Source: Climacteris rufus (taxonomy: Eukaryota > Chordata > Aves > Passeriformes > Climacteridae). Taken from it: 64,000 nucleotides of DNA. Below, in pieces: positions 12,090 to 23,872 of the stretch. The number at the start of each line of letters is the position of its first letter. The stretch's first letter is position 1. The notes under the pieces are model-generated. The model saw only the letters and a list, made by a program, of their open reading frames with translations, had not been told where the DNA came from and ran no database searches. The DNA lies in the NCBI GenBank assembly GCA_013398175.1, contig VZRZ01001959.1:1-64000 (forward strand). Direction: 5' to 3'. The translations under genes and the position numbers were made by a program.

Positions 12090-13741
12090 TTAGCACATGA
12101 ATTAATGTTGCCTTATTCTTATATCCGAAACATGTTTTTGTTTTTTTTGTTAATGCGTTAAGAAACATACATGCAAAATGCCATGTACAAGGCAGAAAGT
12201 TCTTGTAGGATAAATGAAACTGGAAGGGGAGGGAGGGAGAGGCAGGGTTTGGAGTTCTTCTGATTCTGGTGAAATTCAAGTTAATATAAAAATTCCAGCT
12301 GACTTCAGTGCAACAAAAATCTGCCCTTTCAAAAGGGATATAGACTTCTAATTCTGAATATTGAAGCTTTATTTTATTATTTGAAAATGGGATTGGAAAA
12401 AAAATGCAGAACACATTTTAATTTCCAACAAAAACCTTTTGATTCCTCTTTTAAATACAATTTTATGTTACTAGAGTGACCTACTATTGAGAACTTGGGA
12501 AATTGGTATGTGTACCTGCTATAAGTAGCTTTGAATGCACTTTTTTAACTGCTACCTTTAAGGATCTTAGCTATTGTTCTTACAAGGTAAGCACTTGTAA
12601 TGTTTAATAAGTGAGCAGGAGTCAAGTCAGTGTGGGTAGTGAAGAGTTCTATCACACTGTCTAGAGGCAGCTTCTGACTCTAAACAGCAAGTCTTGTGGT
12701 CTAAATCCTATACAGCATAGAAATTTAAGAGTATGAATTTAATGTACTATATCTACTAGTTTTTTAAGAGAAAGGGAGAGAGATGAAATAAAAAGAATGT
12801 AAAGGTTTCCAGGCTGTCCATCAGCTCCAAGGTACTTGCAATCCTTTTAGGGTCAATGCTTTTTGTTTTAAGAAGGAAGTTGATCTATTCTTAGCATTTA
12901 GTAAGTGCCAGGTATTCTCATTATTTCTGCCAAGTAAGCTGATGCAGTATATGAACTCTTATAGTGGTTTTCCAGCCAAAAGTAGTTTGGTAGCACTTAA
13001 CTTTTTTGTAGGAATTAACCTTTCTTGATTTTGGTTCTGCACACTACAGTGAAAAAAATAAAAATGCTAAGCCGAGGGAACAGGATACAGAGAGGTTGAG
13101 GCCCTGTAAAACTAATGAGTGGAACTTGTTTTAGATTAAGTTTCTGGAGCACCACTTGCTTTTGTTTTCTGCTTTGCAACCACAGTCTTGGCTTTTCACA
13201 CATTTACAGAAAAAGACAGCAGATTATCTGTTGATTTAAGATGTGCCTACTGAACAATATTAGAAAGATGCCTTCATGTTGTGAAATCTACACTGTGGAT
13301 CCCTTTCCATATGGGTTCTCTTGAAGCACGGTTTTCCTCGTAAACAGAAAAACCCCATAGCTTGTCCCTTTTCATGGGATTACCTTGCTTTATGGAATAC
13401 AGAATGCATGCTTGCTTGAGTAGTAAAGTTTTCTAAGATGGATTTGTAAGATGGTTCCTTTTTGCTACCCCTTGTTATGTGACTCATGAGTAAGTGCAAA
13501 TAATATGTCATAGTGCAAATAACTGGAGGTATCCGTTATGCATCTACTCAGCTGCTCTTTTGCTTTGAACACCAGATTAGGAAGGATTCACCCTTTTTTT
13601 TTTAATTGTGTCTATTCTATAGTAATGACCATTTCTAATTTTTTTCTATACTTTGTCAAAATATTTTGTCACTGGTCAAAGCAGAAAAGCACAATGCACT
13701 TGAGATGTCAGACATGGTGAAGGCTTAATTTAAAGCAATGG
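12090..13741. other. AT-rich DNA, no gene seen
   Basis: No gene or repeat recognised between two solo LTRs. A 111-codon frame at 12079-12414 (minus) begins inside ordinary AT-rich sequence and has no recognisable domain. Confidence 0.5.
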
Positions 13742-13747
13742 CTTACT

Positions 13748-14457
13748 GTTGCATTGCATCTGGGTGAGCCAGCGGTCAATCCCGCTTTTCCCCCGCCTGC
13801 CCACCAGGATGGCCAGCCCGGGGGGACACCAGAGCCAATGCGCCGGTGCCGCTTCTCACCCCCCGCTTCCGGGATCACATGGCAGCCGTTTCCCTGTGCC
13901 CGCCATGAGGAGGACTGGTCCTGAAGCTGTTAGACTGGCAGGGCTGGCTCCTGCCCCCCGCCGAAGCAGCTGGCTGACGGCATGCCCCGGGTGGTAGGCC
14001 GGAGCCGCGGAAATGCCCCGTGCCTGGCGGGGGGCGAGGGGGCAGTCCCCGCCCGAGAAGGCAGCTCAGTGGTCGTTCCCGCGGGTGTGCACCCTTGCGT
14101 GGTTGGCCGGTGCCTCTGTCGGCCCACCCGCGTCATGCCAGCCCCCCACAGCCATTGCCTCTCGCACATACGTCCTTTCCCTGTGGCCCTGTGTAAAATA
14201 GGCACCACGTGCTGTCTTTTTTCCACTCATATGCTGCTTCAGGAATAAAACCTACCGAACTTAAGCGGGAAAAAAATCCCTTCCTTCTCTTTACGTCTAC
14301 TGCAACTATTAGCCTGCGTTTGTGGACTAAGCAAACACCAGCGCGGAGGACCGAAGCAGCCGCGACCCTCTACAGGGATCGGGAAAGCATGGATTTCTCT
14401 CGGGTCACGCGGTTGCTGCTTTGGCTTTTCGCAAGCCCTTGCTTATAGCCGCAGCAT
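13748..14457 (+). mobile_element. Solo LTR, ERV family 2, copy 1, with 6-bp TSD
   Basis: A 710-bp GC-rich island flanked by exact 6-bp direct repeats CTTACT (13742-13747 and 14458-14463). It aligns end to end with the block at 36855-37566 of nearly the same length, which fixes both boundaries. U3 is CpG-rich and contains a TTGGCCGG motif (degenerate inverted CCAAT). A TATA-like GTGTAAAATAGG lies near 14190 and an AATAAA polyadenylation signal at 14244-14249, followed by about 210 bp of R/U5 ending GCCGCAGCAT. The 6-bp duplication fits ERVK-type integration. There is no gag, pol or env next to it. Open frames inside (up to 98 codons on either strand) are not genes. Confidence 0.88.
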
Positions 14458-14463
14458 CTTACT

Positions 14464-15143
14464 TTTGTATCTTTTATGGTTGAAGGGTGTAGTATTAGGC
14501 TAACTTACATGCAATTTGTTCCAATCTTCTCTTCAGATAATCTGTGGGGAAAAAACACTGTAATGAATGTTAATTGCAATGCTTAATAATGACTACAGGT
14601 GTATGGATATTACAAAAAAAAAAAAAAAAGAGTACAGCATAAGGACCTCAGATTAGGACACATTTTTTTCACAGGGGAAGATCTAACAAAAATGGTCTAG
14701 GAAACTGACATGTGAGAATAAGAAAAATATGTACTTCATGATCAGAACAACTTTATCCTTTAATTCCTCAAATAAGGAAACCCTGAGGGTGAAATAAGAG
14801 TTTCTCCCAAACTCTCCTGATTGATACCATGAGTTCCATAAGCTCTGAAGAATTTTATGGATGGATATCACCTGTGGTAAATTATAATAAGTTGATCTAT
14901 TATTATTATTATTTATTAATTATTATTTTCCCAAAAGCCTAGCCTTTCTCAGAAAGCAGTAACTTGTAATGGTGAATACTCGATAGAAGTATTCAACAAT
15001 AGAAGGTACATTAATGCAATCAGATGGTACTAATGTAAATATTGCTTTAAAATATCTTCAGATAGATATTGAAATTATAAAGCTGTTCAAAATAAGAAAA
15101 TCTGCTTTGCATTTTAATATCTGTTCCTTTAAAATAGAGGCTC
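14464..15143. other. AT-rich spacer with poly-A and TTA-type runs
   Basis: Holds a 16-bp poly-A run at 14614-14629 and a (TAT/TTA)n low-complexity stretch near 14899-14930. No gene seen. Confidence 0.55.
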
Positions 15144-15577
15144 ATGGAATCATAGAATTGTTTAGGTTGGAAAGAACCTTTAAGATCATCAAAATCAACA
15201 ATTAAGCTGATACTGCAAAGTCCACTACTAAACTGTGTCCCTAAGCACTACATCCATATCTCTTTTAAATACTTCCAGGGATGGTGACTCAACCACTTCC
15301 CTGGTCAGCTTGACAACTATTTTGGTGAACAAAGTTTTCTTAATTTCCTATTTAAACCTCTCGTGGTATAACCTGAGGGCATTTCCTCTTGTCCTACTGA
15401 TTATTGTTTGGGAGAAGATACCAACCCCACCCAGCTACAACCTCTTTTCAGGCAGTTGTAGAGAACAATGAGGTCTCCCCCTGAGTCTCCTTTTCTCCAG
15501 GCTAAACAACCCCAGCTCCCCCAGATGCTCCTTGTAAGACTTGTGGACCAGACCCTTCACCAGCTTCATTGCTCTTT
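15144..15577 (-). mobile_element. CR1 LINE, 3' part, reverse orientation
   Basis: Begins GGAATCATAGAATTGTTTAG, the reversed CR1 terminus, and runs through GGTTGGAAAGAACCTTTAAG, CTTCCAGGGATGGTGACTC, AACCTGAGGGCATTTCCTC, GAGTCTCCTTTTCTCCAGGC and CAGACCCTTCACCAGCTTCA, in the order expected for a CR1 3' end. About 430 bp is kept. Stops and small indels interrupt the ORF2 tail. Confidence 0.92.
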
Positions 15578-18500
15578 AATCTGAAAGTACTCAAACTATG
15601 GATACAAACCATCTGAAACTATGCATAAGTGATGATGAGCTCTATATCAACCATCATGTAGAAGAAAAAGATACACAGATTACCCTGTGTAGCTTTCCAA
15701 ATGTTAATTCAAAATGACATTGAGTAATCTAAAGTTATGGGAAGACTGAAATTATCAGAAAATTTTGTTGGAAGCACTTACAGATTAGAAAGGTTAAATG
15801 GACCTAGGTACTTGAATCTGGGAAAGAAAAAAAAAGCGAGTGCATGGAGAATATATGAATCATATGTGGCAAACAGAAGGTAGGAAGTGGGTGATTAATA
15901 ACCGATAGCTCAAGAACCAGAGAGTTCCAAATCAAATTATTATGTATCAGGCTTATACCAATAGTAAGATGAAGCATTTTTTACCTGATATATAATTTCA
16001 ATTTTTTGACAAAGAATGCTGTGAAGTTCAAAAATATGACCTCAAAAAGGGATTAAACAAGCCCATGGGCAGAATCTATCAGACAGCACACAGCTATGAA
16101 ACGTGATGCCGTGAATAAAGCCTCCAGCTTATGTCAGAAACTGAGGGAAAACCTATCCTGGGAAAACATACCCAAGGAAAACTCTGCTTGCTGTCTCCTT
16201 CTCATTACTTATCAAGTGCTTAAAGATTTCTGGTACACAATGAGAATATTTCTGTTAAAAGTTTACACACAGGCAGTTGCTGAGTTAACTATAACTGAAG
16301 AGCCAAGAGTGACATGATGAGGAATAGAAGTGACAATAATTTTGCCAATTTGATCCCATTCTGCAGGAGGTGGTAGACAGAAAAGCCACAGCTTTTTTTC
16401 TGGGGCTTGCTGTTTAAGGCCTCCAATATAAGTGCTAGAGTTTTCAGGCATAAACTTACTATTTCTCAGGAATGAGGTTTTCTGACACTGGCCAGGAATA
16501 CATGAAACTACCACCTGAACAGATAACACAGATTTTAAGAAATCCTTCTTGAGATAGTATTTGAATAAAGTAACATTATTTGCTTTATTATAAGGGTGGT
16601 ACTGCTTACAAGGCCTCTTACACTTTCCCAAGAACATTGCCTATTGAATGGCAAGCCCATGCCTCTTCTTCCAATTGATGTCAGTTTCATATCCATCCAT
16701 TTCATGGTTATCTTCATCAATTTTGCCAAGCCAGTCTAATTATCTGTGTTGTTAATGGGTTTCCTTCTGGCAGCCATGAAGAATATAATGCATAGTACCA
16801 CTAAACTGGCTTTTGTCCATGGAATGTAATACTTTTGGAGGTAATTTCAAAAAAAATACATAAGATTCTGGACAAATAATGAAAACATCCTTGCGTATTG
16901 TATTTCTTAGTCTTGCTATCCCCCTCAAGTAAATAATGATTTAGATGTCTTTGAGTTGAGCTCTGTGATTTCTTGAGGATCAAAATATCACCTACTCACA
17001 GCAAACCAATCATTTTAGCCCTATTTTTCTACATGGCAGACCTTCTGAATTACTTTGCTTCTCTAATTAGGTCGAGGAAGCTTTTTTTCACGTCTGAGAA
17101 TCCAGCTATTGTATTTGAGAGTTTTTATTTTTTAGTAGATTTCTTATCTTTTTTAGTAGATTTCTCCTGATATATCTGGAGACTTAAACACTTGCGCATA
17201 TACAATATTTGCAAAATTATTTTTGCAAGTAGTGGGCATCATAGTCACAGGAATTTTAAAAGTTTGGTATTACAGTTATGCCTAGAACTCAGAAGTTGAG
17301 TTCTTCAAAATAGAAGGCAGTAAATAAACAATAGGGGTTATAAACCCTTTTGTACCTTTAATAACAAACTGGTACCTCAGTCATTTGTGTTGTTGCACAA
17401 TCTCTGCCCTGGTTATAGGACTTTCTATTTAATAATTTGACCAAAAAAAAAAAAAAAGCAGGAATTTAGATTAAATTGAAAAATTGAGTGAAACTCACTT
17501 GCTCCTGATTGATCATGACTGTGTTAACTTTCTTTGCTCCTCAAAGTACAGGCACAGCTGGGATTCTGGGATTGTTCTTTTAGGAAAGTCAAGAAATATT
17601 CCAGAGTTATCATTTTGCCTTGCTTCAAGGAGTCAAAGTTACAAAAGAAAACATTTTCATGTTAGAGTCACCATATAGCTGCTTTTCAATGTTTAAACAG
17701 TGAAAATTTGTTTTAAGTTTCAACCCCATGAAAGCATACGCGTCTAACTTTGAACTTGTGAACAGTATCATTAGGTTCAGACAAAGTCATTTTCATGCTT
17801 TCCTTTCTGACAGCCACTGTGATATTAATAAATGTTTCTGTGTGCAGACTTAGAAGGAAGACATCAAAGAACTTGCATAACACAGTATGAATAGGCACAG
17901 TATTTTTGGCAACCATGTAACCAGTATTCATTTCCAAAGCAGTAAAAATATAGGTATGAATATGTTTAAAATTCTTGGCTTTGTATGGTGTCTCTAAACC
18001 CAAGTGTAGTGTCAAAATTAACTAATTTTTTGAAATCGAAAGTGTTTTTTTCATTTAAACAGAATGAAAATTGCAATTATCTCATTATCAGTGGCACAAA
18101 TTCTAAGTACACCTGGCAATTGATTTAAGCTAGTTTAGCAAATTTAAAAAATAACCTCTGTGACTTCTACCCTTTTTTATCTATGTATAAAATATGATTC
18201 GAGACTATGCAGTGTATTTTGATATGAAAGATATTATCCTGGCTATCCTGGTGCTCCAAAGGCAAATAAAGCAAGCAGAAAGAAGTCTACTTGCCATATA
18301 AGTACAGCCAATAGGTTTAGTTTTACATTCCATTATTTCTGTAGCAGTTTTAGAAAATCATCAGTCTGTGATGCATGGTGATGCAAAGCTACTGTGGTTA
18401 AGGGACTCAATTAATACTGAAATCTGCTAATTGCTGTCAAACTGATAATCTACTAATTAGTAGAGTGAAATCCTATATTGTTCATTGTAACTTCAGATCT

Positions 18501-19320
18501 CCTATATGAAGCTGGATTGTGCCTCTCTAGAACACAGGAAGCTTTAGTGTCAGCCACATGTACATAGATTAATCAGATATTATGTGATACACTTTACCCC
18601 TTTAAGAGAAGATTTTTGGCATGCTGGTTATATCTAAGGTAAGGAAATGAGACCAAACACTGAAAATACACAATGTCTTTCTTGCTTTTTTCTGGAATGT
18701 ACTTACAATCACATTTAACATTAAACCCCAGTGGCATTTTCATTTTGCGGTTTTTTATCCATATTGGGATAACAATTCTAAAAAATGTTGAAATTAATGG
18801 ATTTTTCAGAATCAGAGCATTATGATGAAAGAGCAAATGGTAACTTCAGGGAGAATTTTCCTGCATGTGCACTGTAGGATTCAGTAAACAATTCTCATTT
18901 ATGAACCCCATTATCATTATAACCTTTTACCCTGTGAGGAAATGCTAACCATAACGTATTAAACAAACTCAGAAATTCTAGGAAACAAATATATAGTGAG
19001 AATTGCTCATTAAGCATAGGAGTCAGTATTAAAACCCAATATTTAGCATTTAATCAGCTGAGCAAAAAGCTAATTAAAAATTAGCATTGTCTTAAAATTT
19101 AGAAATAATCGCAGCTTTCATTGCTTAAAAAATACGTTGTCTTGCCATACTACATTCTAAATTGTACCTTTTTAAAATGAATTGAATTCTGAGATTTTCG
19201 AACTATTTTTTTTTGTAATGGATAGACTTTGATGTGGAGGGGAGTTAGTATCTTGTTTCAGCACTATGCAAAAGATCACTGATTTCAAATCAATGTAATT
19301 TATGGAGCTCCTTTTAGAAT
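15578..19320. other. AT-rich DNA, no gene seen
   Basis: About 3.7 kb without a recognisable gene or repeat. A 15-bp poly-A run lies at 17443-17457 and an imperfect ~20-bp direct duplication (TTTTTTAGTAGATTTCT) at 17128-17166. The longest frame, 124 codons at 16263-16637 (minus), has no recognisable domain. Confidence 0.5.
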
Positions 19321-19321
19321 T

Positions 19322-20075
19322 GTCAATGTTTAAACCTGCAAGGCAACTCAGCCCCACATAGCTGCTCTCTCAATCCCCCCAGTGCAATGAGGGAGAGTGT
19401 CGCGCTGTCCGCTGGCCGCCCAGTGGCCTGGGCAGATGACAAGGTTGGTGTCCCAGCAGTGTAGACAAACCCAACCCCTGTCAGCAGCTGGCAATGCTGC
19501 CTGCAGGAGGCTCCAAGGAGAGCTGGCAGCAGTGAGGTGCTGCTAGGCAACAAAGGCGAGAGTAAAGGATGCGACAGGGGCTTCTCTTTGCCTACAGTCC
19601 CAACTTTATTCAAACCCTGAGGAGGCAGAAGATCTTGCTGGAAGGGAGGCTAGGAAGTAAAAGGCATTTGGGGGAGTGGTGACAGCACATTTTAAACTGG
19701 GGAAGAGAGAGAGGGGAGCAAAGGAGCAAACCAATAGGGAGATGACAAGGGGTGACAGGGAACCAATTACAGAGGAGTAGGGGAGGAACACATTTGAATC
19801 AACCAATTACAATCCAAACAGTACAGAACTTTCCAGAGCTTCATGCATAACCAACGAACTACATTATTAAACATGAAGAACTGAACCAATGAGGATAAAG
19901 GAAAACAGAAGCTTCTGGAACAGAGGGAGGAGATGCTGCAGGAGTGAAACGCAGTGGGGAACAGCCCTAGACCATGGCCTTGCCCTCAGATCCGCCCTCA
20001 GGGTCGGAGTCCTGGGCAGGGAAAGCTACCCACTTTATGTCACTCAGCCCCATGGTGGGCTGGGTCACCGCAACA
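19322..20075 (-). mobile_element. LTR-like element, minus strand, boundaries approximate
   Basis: A compositionally distinct block with LTR logic on the minus strand. Several CCAAT/ATTGG boxes lie at 19730-19880, an AATAAA signal (plus TTTATT, 19605-19610) follows, and a GC-rich R/U5 runs to about 19322. Its minus-strand start is proposed at TGTTGCGGTGACCC (20075). I could not find a convincing target-site duplication, partly because the right side abuts another LTR fragment. It is different in sequence from families 1 and 2. Open frames at 19323-19613 and 19606-19806 lie inside it and are not genes. Confidence 0.6.
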
Positions 20076-20079
20076 GGAG

Positions 20080-20531
20080 AGGTTAGCAAGGACAAAATGA
20101 GAAATGTGTGGGTTGAGACAAAGGCCGTTTGATAGGTAAAGCAAAAGCCACACATGCAAGCAAAGAAAAATTAAGGAATTTGTTTATTACTTCCAATCAG
20201 AAGGGAGATGTTTAGCCAGGAAAGCGGAGCTTCTTTACTTGTAATGGTTATTTGGGAAGACAAATGCCAAAATTCTAAATGTTCCCACTTCTTTCTCCCA
20301 TATTTTATGGCTGAGCACAATGCCATATTTTGTGATACTTGGGTTCAGCTTTCCTGTTTGTGTCACCTCCCAACCTCCTGCTCACCCCCAGTCCACTCAC
20401 TGTCAGGGAAACATGAAAAAATGAAAAGGCTTTGATGCTAAGCAGTGTTCAACAACAGGTAAAATATTCCTGTGTTATCAACACCGGTTTGCTCACAAAT
20501 TCAAAACATATCCCGGAACAAAACCAGTACA
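20080..20531 (+). mobile_element. ERVL-type LTR fragment, 5' truncated
   Basis: From TGTGTGGGTTGAGACAAAG through GGTAAAGCAAAAGCC, GGAATTTGTTTATTACTTCC, GATGTTTAGCCAGG, TTGGGAAGACAAATGCC and TTTTATGGCTGAGCAC to TATCAACACCGG and a CCAGTACA end, this follows the layout of a large and common avian ERVL LTR. The first ~80-100 bp of that LTR is missing, replaced by the minus-strand LTR on its left. The small open frames within (20208-20435, 20472-20762) are LTR shadows. Confidence 0.72.
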
Positions 20532-20611
20532 GAATTCAGTGTTTTGTGGTATGTTCTTGAAGGTACTGCAGTCCTCTGCAAGGGCTTACTATTCAGTAAT
20601 CATACAATTGT

Positions 20612-20717
20612 AGTGCTTGGTGCTGAGGGACATGATTTAGTAGTGGTCTTGGTAGTGTGCTTGGACTCAGAGATCTTTTCCAACCTAAAGGATTCCAAGG
20701 TTCTATGGCTCTGTGAT
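20612..20717 (+). mobile_element. CR1 LINE, 3' end fragment
   Basis: About 105 bp of CR1 tail: TAGTGCTTGGTGCTGAGGG, GACATGATTTAGTAGTGG, a CTTGGACTCAGAGATCTTTT motif, CCAACCTAAAGGATTCC and a TTCTATGGCTCTGTGAT end. It lies ~80 bp after the ERVL LTR fragment. Confidence 0.85.
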
Positions 20718-23700
20718 TTGTTTTTTTCTTTTAATTGTCTGGGTTTTGCACCACACTTATGACACCAGTTAATCAGTAAGTCCGTGTTTACATGATTTTC
20801 AGGCAGGCAGTAAATTGGTTCTTACTCAACTATATTAGGAAGACCTACAAGTAACTGTGGATGGAAAATTGAACGCAGCACAGTACTTTTTCTCCTAGAG
20901 CTGAGTCTGTATAAGAAGAAATATTTAAAAATCATCCTCATATGCCCATACAGAGGATGGTAAATGAGCTTAGAGCAGAAAACAGAAAACAGAAGCAAAT
21001 AACTCTATTTTTTGTTGCTGAATACTGAAAAAAATGCCACCAGGTACTATCTAAAGTTGACAGAGTTTAATAATGACCACAGGTGTCTGAGAAAGAGAGC
21101 AGTATTTTAATAAGAGGAGTTTGGAGGCTACTTTATCTGCTGCGGGTTTTGCTCATTTTACATGAAACACTTTTAGTTAGGATTACCTTAAACAAAATAC
21201 ACATTTCCAAAATAACTGCAAAATATGTGTATGTGGATAATTATGCATATAAATATATATTTACATTTGCCATTACATCTGTCAGTAATGAGTACAGTTT
21301 TGGGTTAATGTTAATACCTGCATGGGACTTGTCTCTCTAGTTTGATATTCTCCTAACTTTGAAGAGCTGTTGTTTCTGTTTTTTTTTTTTTTTTAATGTT
21401 ATTTTCTTTTCTTGTTTGTTTGTTTTCGTTTTTTTTCCTTTAAAATACCTATTTAATATATAGAGAGTAGGTGACTGGCTGAAAATCACATTTCTGTAAT
21501 TTTACTTGTTCCCATATCAAATTCTGAAGAAAGCAGAGTGGGTTTCGTAGTAAGAAAAATTATCTCATTTTTGAAATTCAAGAATTTTGTCCACTACATA
21601 AGAAATGGTAAGATTTACAAGTTCTTATTTAGTTTATTCTTACAATAAGAAACTGTAAGGGGTCTACTTTGCCTTGTATCTGGTAAACAAAAACTGTAGG
21701 TTTGCTAGACTTTACTTATGATTAGCTGATGCCTAGTAACTTCATTTTGATCTCAGTCTCCATTCTCTGGTCTCACACACCAAAAGGGATGAACCCTGGC
21801 TACTCAGGCCTTATATAAGCATATTTGTTAACCTAAGTATGATGTATAGACTCTATGTGTGTTAGTGGAACTTTCAGAAACCTTTTTAATTAGTAAATGT
21901 CATAAATGTTTATACATTAGCAACATGTCCACCTAACTCAGAAGAAATAAAAACACATATGCCTTTATAAGATAGAATGCACATGTATGTCCAGTGTAAG
22001 TCACACAGACATATTTAATATCTATTGCTTGTTGGACAAGAATAAGTGGAAATAGAAACCAGGATTTCATGGCTGGTAGTTTTTGCTCTATCAAGTGGGA
22101 AAATCACAAGTCCAGTTCTTGTGTTCTCCACTGTATGCTGGAGAGAGTAGCAAAAAGTAAAAATACATTTTTATGAAGATATTTACACAGACTTCACAAT
22201 GTTACCTCACAGTCTCAGATGAATTTGTCTTCCAATATTACTGTGAAGCAGGGAAGTCAATTTATCTTCTTTTCACAGACAGGGACCTGAGACATAGAGA
22301 GGCTAAAGCCCAGATTCAGACAATCTGAATGCCAGCTAAATCTTGAAGCCTTGTGTTTCCAATTGGCTAGCTGCCTCTGGCGCAGTGTCCAAGGTCATAT
22401 GGGATGTCTGTGGCAAAATTGAAAACTGAATCTAATGTTTTCTCATCCCAAAGTAAGGCTGTAAATCTCAGGACAATAGTATTTTAGGGATGCCTTTGTA
22501 TCACCCGGAGTTGGGGGTTAGCTTCCACCTGTCTGGTTTACTTCTCTTCCTCAGAATAACTTTGGCATCTTGAAAGGTCCCAAATATGCAGGAATAGTTT
22601 AGCTTAGGAATTTGTAAGTAACAAAATTCAACCAAGATACACTCAGTATATGTGCAGTGAATTAATCTCCACTAACAGAATACAGTGACATTTACATTCC
22701 AGTGACGTGGAAAACCATGCTGTTTGCACTAAATTTGCATTTTCCAAATGCTCCCCTCTATAGCATGCAGTTAATCAATAAGAAGGAACCATTAAATAAA
22801 ACCTTCTAAGCAGGAAAAATCTAAGCAATATTTGAAGCAAACAGCTCCTATCCACATTCTTCTTCTTAAAAAAAAAGATCTTGCCTGTATACAACTTGAA
22901 TAGTTTAATCCCCACAATAGCAGATTTTTGGGAACAAAGAAACAACTAAATCAAAATGCCAGAATGCAGGTTAGCCAATAACATGAGAAAAATGACAATA
23001 GTTTTTGGTTTTAGTCAGAACAGGCTTGCTTGATTAGCCCACACTGAAACCCATGATGCTCATTCCTTAAAGTGAGACAAGTAAATTCGAGTAGAAATAT
23101 TGACATTCACATACAGAAAAGAATATAAAGTAAACAGCAGATAAGGAGGGAATTTGAAGCCTTTAATGTACATATACTGTGATTGTGTAAAATCTACTTC
23201 CAAATTTACGTTTTTAAAATTTCATGTAGGTTCATATTCCTGGAGTTTCAGCTGTGCATGAAGGAATCTGTTTTCAAGTAGCCATGCTTTGTCTAAACTC
23301 ACTAACAGATGTATGTAAGAGTGTACAGCAAGTGTTTGGTTGTGTGATTGTCAGTGAAAATGACATTATGGGTAATCTCCATTATTGCAACTCAGAAATG
23401 GATCCAAGGGCTTCATTCAGATTGTGTGATACAAGTCGGACCCCAAAACAAAACAGGAATACAGCCTGGATGCTGGAAATTCTTTCTCTTGGGGCAAGTC
23501 TAGGAAATACTGGTTTTGGGCTCCACTTCTCTCTGTAAGTTTTCTACTCAATTGGCAGTCTCCTGTATTATGTTCCTCAATATCTCTGCCCTCTGAAATC
23601 ATAGCTAATGTTCAGAACATCAGTATTTTATTTCAAGAGACAAGTACTTAAGCAAAGTATCAGAGGACTCAGTGTAGAGATTTATGAGCCCTCTCCATAT

Positions 23701-23754
23701 TTACTTATGAACTCTCAGTTCTTGAAGATATCCTCATCAGAGATGGTGATCTCA
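20718..23754. other. AT-rich DNA, no gene seen
   Basis: Mostly single-copy-like sequence. A 16-bp poly-T run lies at 21379-21394 and T-rich sequence follows to ~21445. A stretch near 22258-22400 resembles an old SINE/LINE relic (see findings). Open frames are at most 94 codons (23254-23538) and unrecognised. Confidence 0.5.
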
Positions 23755-23872
23755 TATATGTATATATGTATATATGTATACATGTATATATGTATACATG
23801 TATATATGTATACATGTATATATGTATATATGTATATATGTATATATGTATATATGTATATACGTATATATG
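23755..23872. repeat. Microsatellite, 8-bp unit TATATATG, about 14 units
   Basis: Fourteen 8-bp units run from 23761 to 23872, preceded by a partial unit. Most are TATATATG; units 3, 5 and 7 are TATACATG and unit 13 is TATATACG, giving a local 16-bp higher-order alternation. Because the unit has no stop codon in the frames concerned and is nearly self-complementary, both strands appear open for 60-110 codons (repeated MYICIYVY-like text). These are artefacts. Confidence 0.95.

Noticed and set aside
16263..16637. 124-codon minus-strand frame
   Set aside because: Protein-like look but no known motif. No supporting start context or neighbouring exon. Could be an old unrecognised repeat.
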